Part shown: positions 1 through 7,882 of the stretch, piece after piece | Layout of the letters: each line of letters starts with the position of its first letter | Position numbering within the stretch: position 1 is the first letter of the stretch | Assembly: GCA_002967005.1 (NCBI GenBank) | Contig: PPEA01000430.1 | Span: 1-37,179 of the forward strand | Direction: 5' to 3' | From: Mycobacterium talmoniae | GTDB lineage: Bacteria > Actinomycetota > Actinomycetes > Mycobacteriales > Mycobacteriaceae | DNA: 37,179 bases | Position numbers and translations under genes: made by a program | Notes under the pieces: generated by a model | Told to the model about the DNA's origin: nothing | Seen by the model: only the letters and a program-made list of their open reading frames with translations | Database searches by the model: none

Positions 1-1
1 C

Positions 2-859
2 GACGAGGTGGTCGCCGCGCTGCCCGAGGTCGCCGAATCCGCCGGTGGCGGCGGGGGGCCCCGGCGGGTCGCGCTGGTCGGCAAGCCCAACGTCGGCAAG
101 AGCTCGTTGCTGAACAAACTGGCCGGCGATCAGCGGTCGGTGGTGCACGACGTCGCCGGCACCACGGTGGATCCGGTCGACTCGCTGATCGAGTTGGGCG
201 GCAAGGTGTGGCGGTTCGTCGACACCGCCGGGCTGCGCCGCAAGGTGGGCCAGGCCAGCGGGCACGAGTTCTACGCCTCGGTGCGCACCCACGGCGCCAT
301 CGACGCCGCCGAGGTGGTGCTGGTGCTTATCGACGGCTCGGTGCCGTTGACCGAACAGGATCAGCGGGTGCTGTCCATGGTGATCGAGGCGGGTCGGGCG
401 CTGGTGTTGGCGTTCAACAAGTGGGACCTGGTCGACGAGGACCGCCGCTACGACCTGGAGCGCGAGATCGACCGGGATCTGGCCCGGGTGGGTTGGGCGC
501 AGCGGGTCAATATCTCCGCCAAAACCGGTCGCTCCGTGCAGAAACTGGTGCCGGCGCTGGAGAATGCGCTGGCGTCGTGGGATACCCGCATTCCCACCGG
601 GCGGCTCAACACGTTCTTCAAAGAGGTCGTGGCGGCCACCCCGCCCCCGGTGCGCGGCGGCAAGCAGCCGCGGATCCTGTTCGCCACCCAGGCCGCCGCC
701 CGGCCGCCGACGTTCGTGCTGTTCACCACCGGCTTTTTGGAGGCCGGCTACCGGCGGTTTTTGGAGCGGCGACTGCGGGAGACGTTCGGGTTCGACGGCA
801 GCCCGATCCGGATCAATGTGCGGGTGCGCGAGAAGCGGGGCGCCAAGCGATCACGCTGA
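2..859 (+). CDS. der: Ribosome-assembly GTPase Der (EngA), C-terminal part, 5' end outside window
   Basis: Der is a tandem-GTPase protein that acts in late assembly of the 50S ribosomal subunit. The reading frame is open from the first bases of the window, so the first GTPase domain lies upstream. What is visible is the second G domain, with P-loop GKPNVGKSS, the switch motif DTAG, the base-specificity motif NKWD and a SAK motif. A KH-like C-terminal domain follows, ending in a basic tail ([10 protein letters not shown]), as expected for this family. The arrangement leaves little doubt about identity. The next gene starts 35 bases downstream on the same strand and may be co-transcribed. Confidence 0.96.
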   Translation, partial: DEVVAALPEVAESAGGGGGPRRVALVGKPNVGKSSLLNKLAGDQRSVVHDVAGTTVDPVDSLIELGGKVWRFVDTAGLRRKVGQASGHEFYASVRTHGAIDAAEVVLVLIDGSVPLTEQDQRVLSMVIEAGRALVLAFNKWDLVDEDRRYDLEREIDRDLARVGWAQRVNISAKTGRSVQKLVPALENALASWDTRIPTGRLNTFFKEVVAATPPPVRGGKQPRILFATQAAARPPTFVLFTTGFLEAGYRRFLERRLRETFGFDGSPIRINVRVREKRGAKRSR

Positions 860-894
860 TCCTGGCGCTGTCGCGCTGACGCCGCCCGGCTAGG

Positions 895-1686
895 GTGCTG
901 CGAGTGCCCATCTCGCAGCTGTTGTTGATCATGCTGGCCGGGGTGGGGGCCGGCGCGATCAATTCCCTGGTCGGATCCGGCACCCTGATCACCTTCCCCA
1001 CGCTGGTGACGCTGGGGTTTCCGCCGCTGACCGCGACCATCTCCAACTCGATCGGCCTGGTGGCCGGCGGCGTGTCGGGCACCTGGGCCTACCGCCGCGA
1101 GTTGCGTGGCCAGTGGCGGCGGCTGCGGTGGCAGATCCCTGGTTCGCTGCTCGGCGCCGTCTGCGGGGCGTATCTGCTGTTGCACCTGCCGGAGAAGGTG
1201 TTCAACCGGGTGGTGCCGGTGCTGCTGGTCTTGGCTTTGGTGCTGGTGGTGGCCGGCCCGAGGATCCAGGCCCTCGCGCAGCGGCGCGCCGAGGCCGCGG
1301 GCCGCTCGGTGGATCATCTGAGCCGGCGGCGGTTGGTGGCGCTGGTGGCCGGGACGTTCGCGGTTGGGGTGTACGGCGGCTATTTCGCCGCGGCGCAGGG
1401 CATCTTGCTGATCGGCGTGATGGGGGTGCTGCTGCCCGAATCGATGCAGCGGATGAACGCCGCGAAGAACCTGCTGGCGCTGGTGGTCAACGTGGTCGCC
1501 GCACTGGCCTACACGCTGGTGGCGTTCGACCGGATCAGCTGGGTGGCGGCCGGGTTGATCGCGGCCGGCTCCCTGGTGGGCGGCTTCTTGGGTGCGCACT
1601 ACGGGCGGCGGCTATCGCCGACCGCGCTACGGATCGTGATCGTGGTGGTCGGGTTGATCGGGCTGTACCGGCTGATGGCGGAGTAA
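895..1686 (+). CDS. TSUP (TauE/SafE) family membrane transporter
   Basis: This 263-residue hydrophobic protein has about eight predicted membrane segments in two halves. The first half opens with a glycine-rich motif (GVGAGAINSLVGSGTLITFP), which with its counterpart later in the protein (VGVYGGYFAAAQGILLIG) is the usual internal repeat of the sulfite exporter TauE/SafE family. The family moves small anions such as sulfite or organosulfonates across the inner membrane, but the substrate cannot be read from sequence. Two GTG codons nine bases apart (895 and 904) are both possible starts and neither has a strong ribosome-binding site. It follows der closely, so read-through transcription is likely. 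Confidence 0.88.
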   Translation: MLRVPISQLLLIMLAGVGAGAINSLVGSGTLITFPTLVTLGFPPLTATISNSIGLVAGGVSGTWAYRRELRGQWRRLRWQIPGSLLGAVCGAYLLLHLPEKVFNRVVPVLLVLALVLVVAGPRIQALAQRRAEAAGRSVDHLSRRRLVALVAGTFAVGVYGGYFAAAQGILLIGVMGVLLPESMQRMNAAKNLLALVVNVVAALAYTLVAFDRISWVAAGLIAAGSLVGGFLGAHYGRRLSPTALRIVIVVVGLIGLYRLMAE

Positions 1687-1731
1687 GCAGCTGGCGGAGC
1701 CAGGGTTTGCGTCGACGGGTGCGTCGATGAC

Positions 1732-2499
1732 CTACCTCGATGGTGAATTGACCGAACCCGCCGAGCTGGATGGCCAGCGACAGCCGTCCCGGGGGAGTCG
1801 GTAGTCCTGGTAGGCGGACAACTGAATCGCCGTCAAACCTCCCACGGCAGACACAGGGATCAGGTAGCAGTCGAAGTCGCCGTCGATGACGAAGAATTGA
1901 TCGATCTCATCCGGGTCGTACGTCTTACGCTCTTTGCCGGCAGTGGAGATCCACACCGTCCACGACGTCCGTTGCTTCACCGTGGTCGTCTTGACTTGGA
2001 TGCGTTCGGCCGTCGTCCCCATCCAGACGAGCAGGTCGTAGCGGCACGGCTCCAGCGGCCATGAAACGGAATAACCACAGAGTTCAAACCACGCCGCGGC
2101 CATGAGCGACCCGGCCCTGGCCAGATTGACCTGTTGCGGACGCATCAATTCGACCGGCGGCTGCGGCTTCCTCGGCTGGGTGAGATGCGCAGTGTAGAGG
2201 CCGAGCCGTACGGCGTGGCCCCGTATCGTCGTCGTACTCGAGCCGCCGGACAATCCGAGCATCTCCGCGACCTGTGTCCAGCTCGTGGCGGCGGCAATCG
2301 CGGCTTCAAGCTGCTGGTCGGTCCAGCGCCGCTGGCCGGTGAAGTGGCTGTAGTCGAGTCCCAGTCGGTCGGCATGCACACGAACGGAGCGCATCGCAGC
2401 CGCGGACGTGGCCGAGAGACCCAGTGCACGGAGGACACCGCGCCAGGAGTGGGAAGCCTGGATGGCCTCAACCAATTGCGCATCCGAATAGCGCCTCAT
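1732..2499 (-). CDS. Putative PD-(D/E)XK nuclease with two N-terminal helix-turn-helix repeats
   Basis: This 255-residue protein is soluble. Residues 1-55 and 58-107 are two copies of the same module: a Trp-containing helix (SWRGVLRALGL, SWTQVAEMLGL) followed by an Arg-rich helix and RLGL. This pattern resembles DNA-binding repeats seen with HNH-type and homing nucleases. The C-terminal part has a fitting nuclease core: E139 in AAWFEL, D155 in CRYDLLVW, and Q168-x-K170 in RIQVKTT, matching the E-D-QxK arrangement of restriction-like folds such as the I-SspI-type endonucleases. ATG at 2499 is the clear start. The gene points away from, and starts about 50 bases from, the 3' end of tRNA-Pro, a usual position for mobile cargo. 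I infer the nuclease activity; the target is unknown. Confidence 0.62.
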   Translation of the reverse strand: MRRYSDAQLVEAIQASHSWRGVLRALGLSATSAAAMRSVRVHADRLGLDYSHFTGQRRWTDQQLEAAIAAATSWTQVAEMLGLSGGSSTTTIRGHAVRLGLYTAHLTQPRKPQPPVELMRPQQVNLARAGSLMAAAWFELCGYSVSWPLEPCRYDLLVWMGTTAERIQVKTTTVKQRTSWTVWISTAGKERKTYDPDEIDQFFVIDGDFDCYLIPVSAVGGLTAIQLSAYQDYRLPRDGCRWPSSSAGSVNSPSR

Positions 2500-2548
2500 G
2501 ACACGACATTACCTTATCGCGCCCCCCATGATGCGCCATCATGCTCGG

Positions 2549-2622
2549 TCGGGCTGACAGGATTTGAACCTGCGACCCCTACACCCCCAGTGTAGTGCGC
2601 TACCAAACTGCGCCACAGCCCG
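2549..2622 (-). tRNA. tRNA-Pro (anticodon GGG)
   Basis: Read on the minus strand, a 74-nt cloverleaf is complete. The seven-base acceptor stem CGGGCTG pairs with CAGCCCG. The D-arm is GGCGCAGTTTGGTAGCGC. The anticodon stem CTACA/TGTAG encloses the loop CTGGGGG with anticodon GGG. The T-arm is GCAGG-TTCAAAT-CCTGT, and the discriminator base is A. CCA is not encoded. There is no intron. The 3' end faces the nuclease gene at 1732-2499. Confidence 0.96.
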
Positions 2623-2757
2623 CGAATCCGCCGGAACAAACCGACGGACGCGAGGGAACGATACCTCAACGGTCGGCTGAACTCCGAAACGATCCCTACT
2701 GGGCGCCCCCGAGGACTCCGATGACCGGGGAAAACGCATTACCGCTTCTTCCTTGGC

Positions 2758-2904
2758 TCAAGCCACCGTGGCGCCGGCTTGTTGAGTCGACTGTCGTCGT
2801 GTGGGTGACCAGATCCGTGGCCAGCCGACGCTGGACGCGTAGACAAGGTCCTCGGCCTCGTCCAGAAATATCCGAGCACGATTGCGCTGCTGGGGATCAG
2901 ACAT
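2758..2904 (-). CDS. Small hypothetical protein (48 residues)
   Basis: The start ATG at 2904 is preceded by GGAGG with a nine-base spacer, a good ribosome-binding site, and this is the main support. The protein begins MSDPQQRNRARIFLDEAEDL, a plausible charged helix, and ends in a polar tail. The frame also extends upstream to a GTG at 3072, but the Shine-Dalgarno sequence favours the short form. I recognise no family. It lies in the gene-poor stretch next to tRNA-Pro, where gene fragments are common, so it may be a real small gene or the tail of something lost. Confidence 0.35.
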   Translation of the reverse strand: MSDPQQRNRARIFLDEAEDLVYASSVGWPRIWSPTRRQSTQQAGATVA

Positions 2905-3096
2905 CCGGTGCAACCTCCAAGCTCCGGGCCCGGCGCACGGCGTGCCGCGAGATCGGTGCACGATCACGGCCCGGCCAGGGCTAATCTCCGCGGTGTGTCC
3001 GGTTTGCGTAATCAGCCCGGCACCGCGGGTCTGGAACAGGGCGTACAGGTGCCTCCTTGTCCTCGGTTCCACGTGAAATCAGCACGCGGCTTCGAG

Positions 3097-3387
3097 TTAC
3101 CTTTTCCCGCTCGTCCGCTTCATGGACAGGGCGAAGTCCCCGTAGCTGGCGTAGCTGATCTCGCCGAAAACGTCCGGACCGTAAGGCGTCGGTGCGACGT
3201 CGACGTAGGCTTTGCTCCGCACGGAGCGCCAGTAGTCGATGGCGATCTGAGCATCAACTATCCGTGTGGACCATGTCGCGGTCTCTGGCGCGGCAGCCGC
3301 GTCGTGTCGGGACACGTCAGCCTCCGCAACCTGCGGGCCCCCCGGACTGTATGCGCTAGCGGACCGCAGGGACGACGTCTGAACCAT
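3097..3387 (-). CDS. Hypothetical protein (about 96 residues)
   Basis: The frame from ATG at 3387 encodes a mostly soluble protein. Its C-terminal half looks protein-like (IVDAQIAIDYW, YGPDVFGEISYASYGDFALS), while the N-terminus is low in complexity and rich in Ser, Ala and Pro. A weak ribosome-binding site (AGGGTGG) lies 8-10 bases upstream of the ATG. The open frame continues upstream to 3501 but there it runs antisense through a tRNA-like sequence, so the upstream part is probably not coding. I recognise no family or domain. It could be a real small accessory gene or a remnant. Confidence 0.33.
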   Translation of the reverse strand: MVQTSSLRSASAYSPGGPQVAEADVSRHDAAAAPETATWSTRIVDAQIAIDYWRSVRSKAYVDVAPTPYGPDVFGEISYASYGDFALSMKRTSGKR

Positions 3388-3467
3388 CGGTGGTCCACCC
3401 TGACGCCTTTCCCCTGAGAAAGTGCAGTCAGCTGACCTGCTTGTTTTAGAGACGTTGCAGCTCAATC

Positions 3468-3498
3468 GTCGCAGGTTCAAATCTCGTCGGCCCGACCA
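3468..3498 (+). other. tRNA-like 3' fragment (T-arm plus acceptor end with CCA); possible attachment-site remnant
   Basis: These 31 bases read like the last part of a tRNA: a T-loop TTCAAAT inside GCAGG...CTCGT, then the acceptor strand CGGCCCG, discriminator A and an encoded CCA. About 26 of 30 positions match the 3' end of the tRNA-Pro at 2549-2622, but on the opposite strand. Upstream I cannot fold a D-arm, an anticodon arm or a pairing 5' acceptor strand (CGGGCCG is absent), so this is not an intact tRNA. Such 3' pieces are what integrases leave at one end of an integrated element. I found no second copy within the window. Confidence 0.5.
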
Positions 3499-3569
3499 CA
3501 AAGAGCGAGGTAGAAGGTGGTTTCGGAACTACACCGTTATTCAAGCCCTCCGGGGCCGCGCGTTCCAGG

Positions 3570-4484
3570 TCACCGGAGTGCATCAGCGACGGCGGATCCG
3601 CAGCTCTTCTTCGTGAGGTAGAAGTTGACCTGGTGGGGTTTCGATCCATTCTCGACTCTCCAGGTCTTTTCGAACACCGCTCCGTGGGGCCTGTCGCGGT
3701 CAAAGACAGGGTGCAGATCACGGCGGGCCGCTACCACATCGTCGGGTGCGGCGATGTTGACCCACCGCCGGACCGCCGCTGGAAACGCCGGAGGTTGAGG
3801 CTTAAGCCGTTTGCTGATCGCCGACAGCCCCAGGGGGCTTCCCAACGTCACCAATAGCGGCACCGGTTGGTTGGACGGCCGGGCGCGCAGCGTGTCGTAG
3901 GCGACGACCGAGCCCAGACTGTGCCCGATGACCACCCTTGTTTCGGGCCTGAGGTGGTGGTTGACCTGGGCAATCGCATGGTCGTGGATGGCTGGTTCAT
4001 TAAGGTAGCGGGTCACTTGCGCCAGGGTGCGGTTGACTGCGGACCCGGCGGCGAGGGCGCCGCGCCCAAACCACGGGATGTGGTCGAGGACACCGGCCGC
4101 GCTGACAGCCATCGTCTTGAGAGCCCCCTGAGCATCGTCGGCTTCGGCGGTGAGAATCTCCAGTTCGAGGCGCGCTTCACCGGCATCGCTTTGGTTCTCG
4201 GATTCCGCGGCACTCCGGAGCAGGTCCAGCGCGAGCTCTTCGGCGATTAATTGCTCATCTGCCGTGAGTTGATCCGGTTCCAGACCTTGGTGGTCGGCGG
4301 TGAGAAATATGTCGCCATAAAAGGCCATCCTGGCGTCGAAATCTCCGGCGCGTAGGCGATCGGCGAGCGAGCCGAACTTAGCGTTTTCCAATCCACCCGC
4401 CAGGCTGGGCAGCCATTCGTCTTCGAGGTCGGCGGCGGAGCTCTGCTCTTGGGCGATGCCGTGAACCAACACGATCGTGGCCAT
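3570..4484 (-). CDS. Alpha/beta hydrolase (lipase/esterase-like), divergent partner of the caspase-STAND gene
   Basis: This 304-residue protein begins with the strand and oxyanion-loop motif IVLVHGIAQEQ and has a nucleophile elbow GHSLGS (VVIGHSLGSVVAYDTL) followed by LVTLGSPLGL, typical of serine lipases and esterases of the PGAP1/DUF676-like type. A long helical insert lies between them, rich in Ala, Glu and Asp, with a short hydrophobic part near IPWFGRGALAAGSAV. The likely acid and His are in the C-terminal third (DDVVAARRDLHPVFD, KPHQVNFYL). ATG at 4484 has a strong AGGAGGT about ten bases upstream. It is divergent from the caspase-STAND gene, with 113 bases between start codons, and codon use is less GC-biased than outside. 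I infer that it could be the lipid- or ester-attacking effector of the pair; this is not shown. Confidence 0.75.
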   Translation of the reverse strand: MATIVLVHGIAQEQSSAADLEDEWLPSLAGGLENAKFGSLADRLRAGDFDARMAFYGDIFLTADHQGLEPDQLTADEQLIAEELALDLLRSAAESENQSDAGEARLELEILTAEADDAQGALKTMAVSAAGVLDHIPWFGRGALAAGSAVNRTLAQVTRYLNEPAIHDHAIAQVNHHLRPETRVVIGHSLGSVVAYDTLRARPSNQPVPLLVTLGSPLGLSAISKRLKPQPPAFPAAVRRWVNIAAPDDVVAARRDLHPVFDRDRPHGAVFEKTWRVENGSKPHQVNFYLTKKSCGSAVADALR

Positions 4485-4597
4485 CTGTCATCTACCTCCT
4501 CCACGGGTGGACGGGCCATTGATTTGGCCTGGCGCCCACAGCGAATAGACCGCATTATCCCGTTGTGGCAGGCCTTTCGCGGTGGGATTCTGATGAA
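4485..4597. promoter_or_regulatory. Shared divergent promoter region of the hydrolase and caspase-STAND genes
   Basis: These 113 bases separate the two start codons. On the minus strand, AGGAGGT lies about ten bases before the hydrolase ATG, and a GATAAT (4559-4554) about 70 bases upstream is a plausible -10 box. On the plus strand the same bases read ATTATC, so overlapping promoters are possible. No clear -35 or operator repeat is visible. Confidence 0.3.
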
Positions 4598-7345
4598 ATG
4601 AGCAATCCGGCAATAGGGCGCCGCGCCTTGGTGATCGGTTCCCAATGCGACGCTCTGGGTGAGTCGAGCAAGCTGAGCTTCCTACCCGACCTGGCAGCCG
4701 AACTGTACGAGGTCCTCATCGATCCGCACCTCGGAGCTTGCGAGCCCGCACTTCCCCGCCGGCATTGCGGAGGCTTGTTGCTCGACCCAACACACAACGC
4801 GGCCCTCAATGCCCTGCATAACGCGTTTGCCTGGGCGAATAAGGACGGCGCGTTGCTGTTTGTGGCGGTGCTCGGACATGGCATGGTCAAATACGGAGAT
4901 TTCTTCTTTCTCAGCCGCGACAGCAGCGGCACAGGCGACTACAGACGTGACGTGTTCTTGTCGCACGCCCTCAAGCACTTGCTGGGTGACTGTGGCGACC
5001 TGAACGGTCTGATCGTCTGGGTCGACAGCTGCCATTCCGGCGTGGCTGCCCAGCAGGCGGCCACCGAGTGGGGTCAGGTCGGCCTGGGGCAAGCGGCCCG
5101 CCGATACGAACTGCTGTCGGCTGCCGACGATAGGCCCGCTTACCGCGGGGATTTCACCCGCGCATTGATCAGTACGCTGCGCCACGGTATCGCTGGTGCC
5201 GGTGAAACCATCGACGCCCGTGATTTGCGTGAACCGTTGAAGATGGGCGCGAAAGCGCAGCGGCCGCAACGCGTCACCATCGATGGCGGTCAATGGGCCG
5301 CCCGCGGCGACCAAGGTCTATGGCTATCTCGAAACCACGCGCTCTATAGCGCCCAAGACAACACGGCCAGTGTCGCCGCGCAGGCCCGAGTCGGAGAACT
5401 CACCGATTACCTGCAGCCCACCGAGACGCTTGACGCGCTGGTCGCCGCCGCCAAGGTTCACGACTGTGTGATGCTCACCGGCCCGCGCGGCACCGGCAAG
5501 AGCACGCTGGCAGCAGCGTTAGCGCAGCCCAGCGTGACAGACGGCCGCGTTCCCGACGGTTTCGTCAACGCGATCATTTTCGCGACCCCGCTAAGCACCA
5601 TGAACACCCTTTCCTCGGCGCTGGCCGGCGGGCTGCGGCGTACCGTCAAAGGATTCTCACAGGCCGTCAACGCTTTCGACGAACGACTCGACCCCGCTGA
5701 ACGAGAAAGCCTGCCGGCGCTGGAACGTCAAGTAATGGGCCCGCTGAGGCTCATCAAACGCAGACGTCCGGTAAGGCTGGTGATCGACGCACTCGACGAG
5801 TTGCCCAAAGCTACCGAGCGGGCCCTGCGCAAAGCTGTGACTGACGCCCGCGTCCGCAGGAACGGGGAGTCCGGGAGCGCCGGGGTGAGCTTCGTGTTGA
5901 CCGCGCGCCCCGGCGCCGCCCCACTGGCGGGTGCGTGCCGGATCGCGGTTACGCCGCCCGGCGACGCCGCGATCGGCGCGTATTTGCGCCGTCGCGAGAT
6001 CCCCGACGACCACATACCCGCCCTGGTCGATAGGGCAGGTGGAAATTGGCTGCACGCGTATCTGCTCGCAGAGCAGGCGGTGCGCCCCGGATTCGATCCT
6101 GGCCAGCTTCCCGTGGACCTGGCCCCCTCGCTCGCGGAGCTTTACACCACGGAACTCGCCGCCGCGGGCGCCGAAGACCGCGAGCGGTGGGAAACCCAAT
6201 TGCGCCCGGTGCTTGCAGTGTGCGCCGTTGCCGGTGTCGGACCGGTGCTGCCACTGCCGCTCGCCGTGGCGGCAGCGGCCCGCCTCGGCGGCCCCAACAC
6301 TCCCTCCAGGTTCCGAGATTCGGTGGTCCGGTTGTCCGGGCTCATCGTCCGCGCCAAACCTGGCCAACCTGAGGAGCAAGTCGGCATATTCCACCTCAGC
6401 CTGCGCGACGACTATCTGCTCAAGCCGGATCTCGGTGTGCAATTCACAATCGATGGGCCCGAAGCACACGGGGCGCTCGCCGAGGCCCTAGCCGAACTCG
6501 CGCCTGTTCAGCAGCACGATCCCGAAAATCCCTTGCACAATTACGCAATGCGTGCCGAGGCTGAGCACCTGTGGGCCTGCGGCGACACCGCCGATGTGGT
6601 CAAGAGCCTTACCTGGCGCCCCCTCGAGCGGGCCGTGGATGAAGTGGAACGCTGGCAACGCTGGAAAGCCCGACTCGATGATCGGCTCAAACCTGAGGAC
6701 CCCGCCGTCCTCACCGCCAGGTCATATCTTGCCTATTACACCGGCACGGCGGGTGACCCGGCGGCGGCCCGCGACCAGTACTCCAACCTGCTTCCCCTCC
6801 GGCGGAAGGTGTCGGGGCTCACACACCGCGACACCTGGAGTGACCTGGTGGCTCTCGCCCGCTTCACCGGGGAGGCGGGCGACCCGGTCGCGGCCCGCGA
6901 CCAATATAGCGATCTGCTGCCCGCCATCGAGAAGGACTACGAACCCACCGACCCCCTCGCCCTCCTCGCCCGAGCGAATCTTGCCTACTTCACCGGGGAG
7001 GCGGGAGACCCGATTGCCGCGCGCAACCAGTACGCCAGACTGCTTGAGATCCGGCAGGAGGTCTTCGAGCCCACACATCCCAGTATCTTCACCACCCGGA
7101 TGAATCTTGCCTACTTCACCGGGGAGGCAGGTGAACCCCTCGTGGCCCGTGATGCGTTCGCTGAACTCCTCGAGATTCTGAAGCACGACTCAAGGCCCGC
7201 ACGCAGCCACACTCTGACGGTCCGGGCGCATCTGGCCCGTTTCACTGGGGAGGCGGGGGATCCGGTCGGGGCGCGCGACCAGTTCAAGGCGTTGCTGCCC
7301 ACTCTCGGAGGAGGTGCTGGGGCCCCGACCATCCGGACACTCTGA
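4598..7345 (+). CDS. Caspase-like peptidase - STAND NTPase - TPR protein (conflict-system type)
   Basis: The protein has about 915 residues from ATG 4598; a GTG at 4565 would add 11 residues, but homologous caspase domains begin near RRALVIGSQC. Domains in order are: a C14/caspase-like domain with catalytic His94 (VAVLGHGM) and Cys145 (VDSCHSG); a P-loop NTPase with Walker A GPRGTGKS (about 295-302) and Walker B VRLVIDALDEL (about 392-402); a helical region; then TPR units from about residue 705. Each TPR unit is 42 residues with the actinobacterial signature LAxFTGEAGDPxAARxQ. This layout matches bacterial STAND regulators in which TPRs sense a trigger, the NTPase oligomerises and the peptidase fires. 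The frame stops at 7345 inside the repeat array because of a frame shift near 7300-7325. The truncated form still has five units and all catalytic residues. The trigger and substrate are unknown. Confidence 0.85.
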   Translation: MSNPAIGRRALVIGSQCDALGESSKLSFLPDLAAELYEVLIDPHLGACEPALPRRHCGGLLLDPTHNAALNALHNAFAWANKDGALLFVAVLGHGMVKYGDFFFLSRDSSGTGDYRRDVFLSHALKHLLGDCGDLNGLIVWVDSCHSGVAAQQAATEWGQVGLGQAARRYELLSAADDRPAYRGDFTRALISTLRHGIAGAGETIDARDLREPLKMGAKAQRPQRVTIDGGQWAARGDQGLWLSRNHALYSAQDNTASVAAQARVGELTDYLQPTETLDALVAAAKVHDCVMLTGPRGTGKSTLAAALAQPSVTDGRVPDGFVNAIIFATPLSTMNTLSSALAGGLRRTVKGFSQAVNAFDERLDPAERESLPALERQVMGPLRLIKRRRPVRLVIDALDELPKATERALRKAVTDARVRRNGESGSAGVSFVLTARPGAAPLAGACRIAVTPPGDAAIGAYLRRREIPDDHIPALVDRAGGNWLHAYLLAEQAVRPGFDPGQLPVDLAPSLAELYTTELAAAGAEDRERWETQLRPVLAVCAVAGVGPVLPLPLAVAAAARLGGPNTPSRFRDSVVRLSGLIVRAKPGQPEEQVGIFHLSLRDDYLLKPDLGVQFTIDGPEAHGALAEALAELAPVQQHDPENPLHNYAMRAEAEHLWACGDTADVVKSLTWRPLERAVDEVERWQRWKARLDDRLKPEDPAVLTARSYLAYYTGTAGDPAAARDQYSNLLPLRRKVSGLTHRDTWSDLVALARFTGEAGDPVAARDQYSDLLPAIEKDYEPTDPLALLARANLAYFTGEAGDPIAARNQYARLLEIRQEVFEPTHPSIFTTRMNLAYFTGEAGEPLVARDAFAELLEILKHDSRPARSHTLTVRAHLARFTGEAGDPVGARDQFKALLPTLGGGAGAPTIRTL

Positions 7346-7665
7346 CCGCTCGGGCGCATCTGGCCCGTTTCATCGGGGAGGCGGGCGCGCCGGCTGAGGC
7401 CCGCGACCGGTTCGCGGTACTGGTCGAGATTCGGAAAAAGGTTTCCAAACCACGACACCCCGACACCCTTTGTGCCCGCGCGAATCTCGCCCGTTTCACC
7501 GGGGAGGCGGGGGACCCGATAGCCGCCCGAAATCAGTTAAAGGCATTGCTCCCCACCATGCTGAAGGTCTTGGGAGACAGACACCCCGACACGCTGACCG
7601 CTCGGGCGCATCTGGCCCGTTTCACCCGAGAGCCGGATCGCCCCGGCCGCCGTCCGCAACCAGTT
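6715..7665 (+). repeat. Eight-unit 126-bp tandem repeat encoding TPRs
   Basis: The anchor TTCACCGGGGAGGCG (or close variants) recurs at 6863, 6989, 7115, 7241, 7369, 7495 and 7621, with a more diverged unit before it at about 6737. The period is exactly 126 bp, except the fifth-to-sixth step, which is 128 bp. Each unit encodes 42 residues. The similarity is at both DNA and protein level, which would favour unequal recombination within the array. It has no spacers, so it is not a CRISPR array. Confidence 0.9.
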
Positions 7666-7725
7666 CGCCGTGCTGCTCGCCACCATCGAGGCGGTCGTGC
7701 GACTCAGGCGCCTCGGTCACTATGT
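7346..7725 (+). pseudogene. Out-of-frame continuation of the TPR array of the caspase-STAND gene
   Basis: After the stop at 7345 the repeat goes on in another frame (HPDTLTARAHLARF, HPDTLCARANLARF) for about 2.5 units. Near 7630-7645 an extra base returns it to the original frame (VRNQFAVLLATIEAVV). The first break adds two bases (unit length 128 instead of 126) and the second adds one, so the net change is three. After about 7690 similarity to the repeat ends. A further open stretch to about 7970 has no recognisable domain and runs antisense into the next gene. Either the array is decaying or the assembly has indels here. Confidence 0.7.
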
Positions 7726-7882
7726 TGAAGGGCTCGGCTTCGCGACACGACCGAGAAACCCGCGGGCGCGGACCACGAGGAAGACCCCAGTTCGAGCACT
7801 AAGACCAAAAATGGCGCAGTCGAGCCACGCGCTCAAAACGTACCGATCTGCAAGCCTCAACCTGGCCGACCGCGGTCAAAAA

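Noticed and set aside
3424..3498. A complete tRNA gene ending with the CCA at 3498
   Set aside because: No 5' acceptor strand complementary to CGGCCCG, and no D-arm or anticodon arm can be formed; only the 3' part is tRNA-like.
6715..7665. The 126-bp repeat as a CRISPR or satellite-like array
   Set aside because: Units are contiguous without spacers and code for a recognisable TPR in frame.
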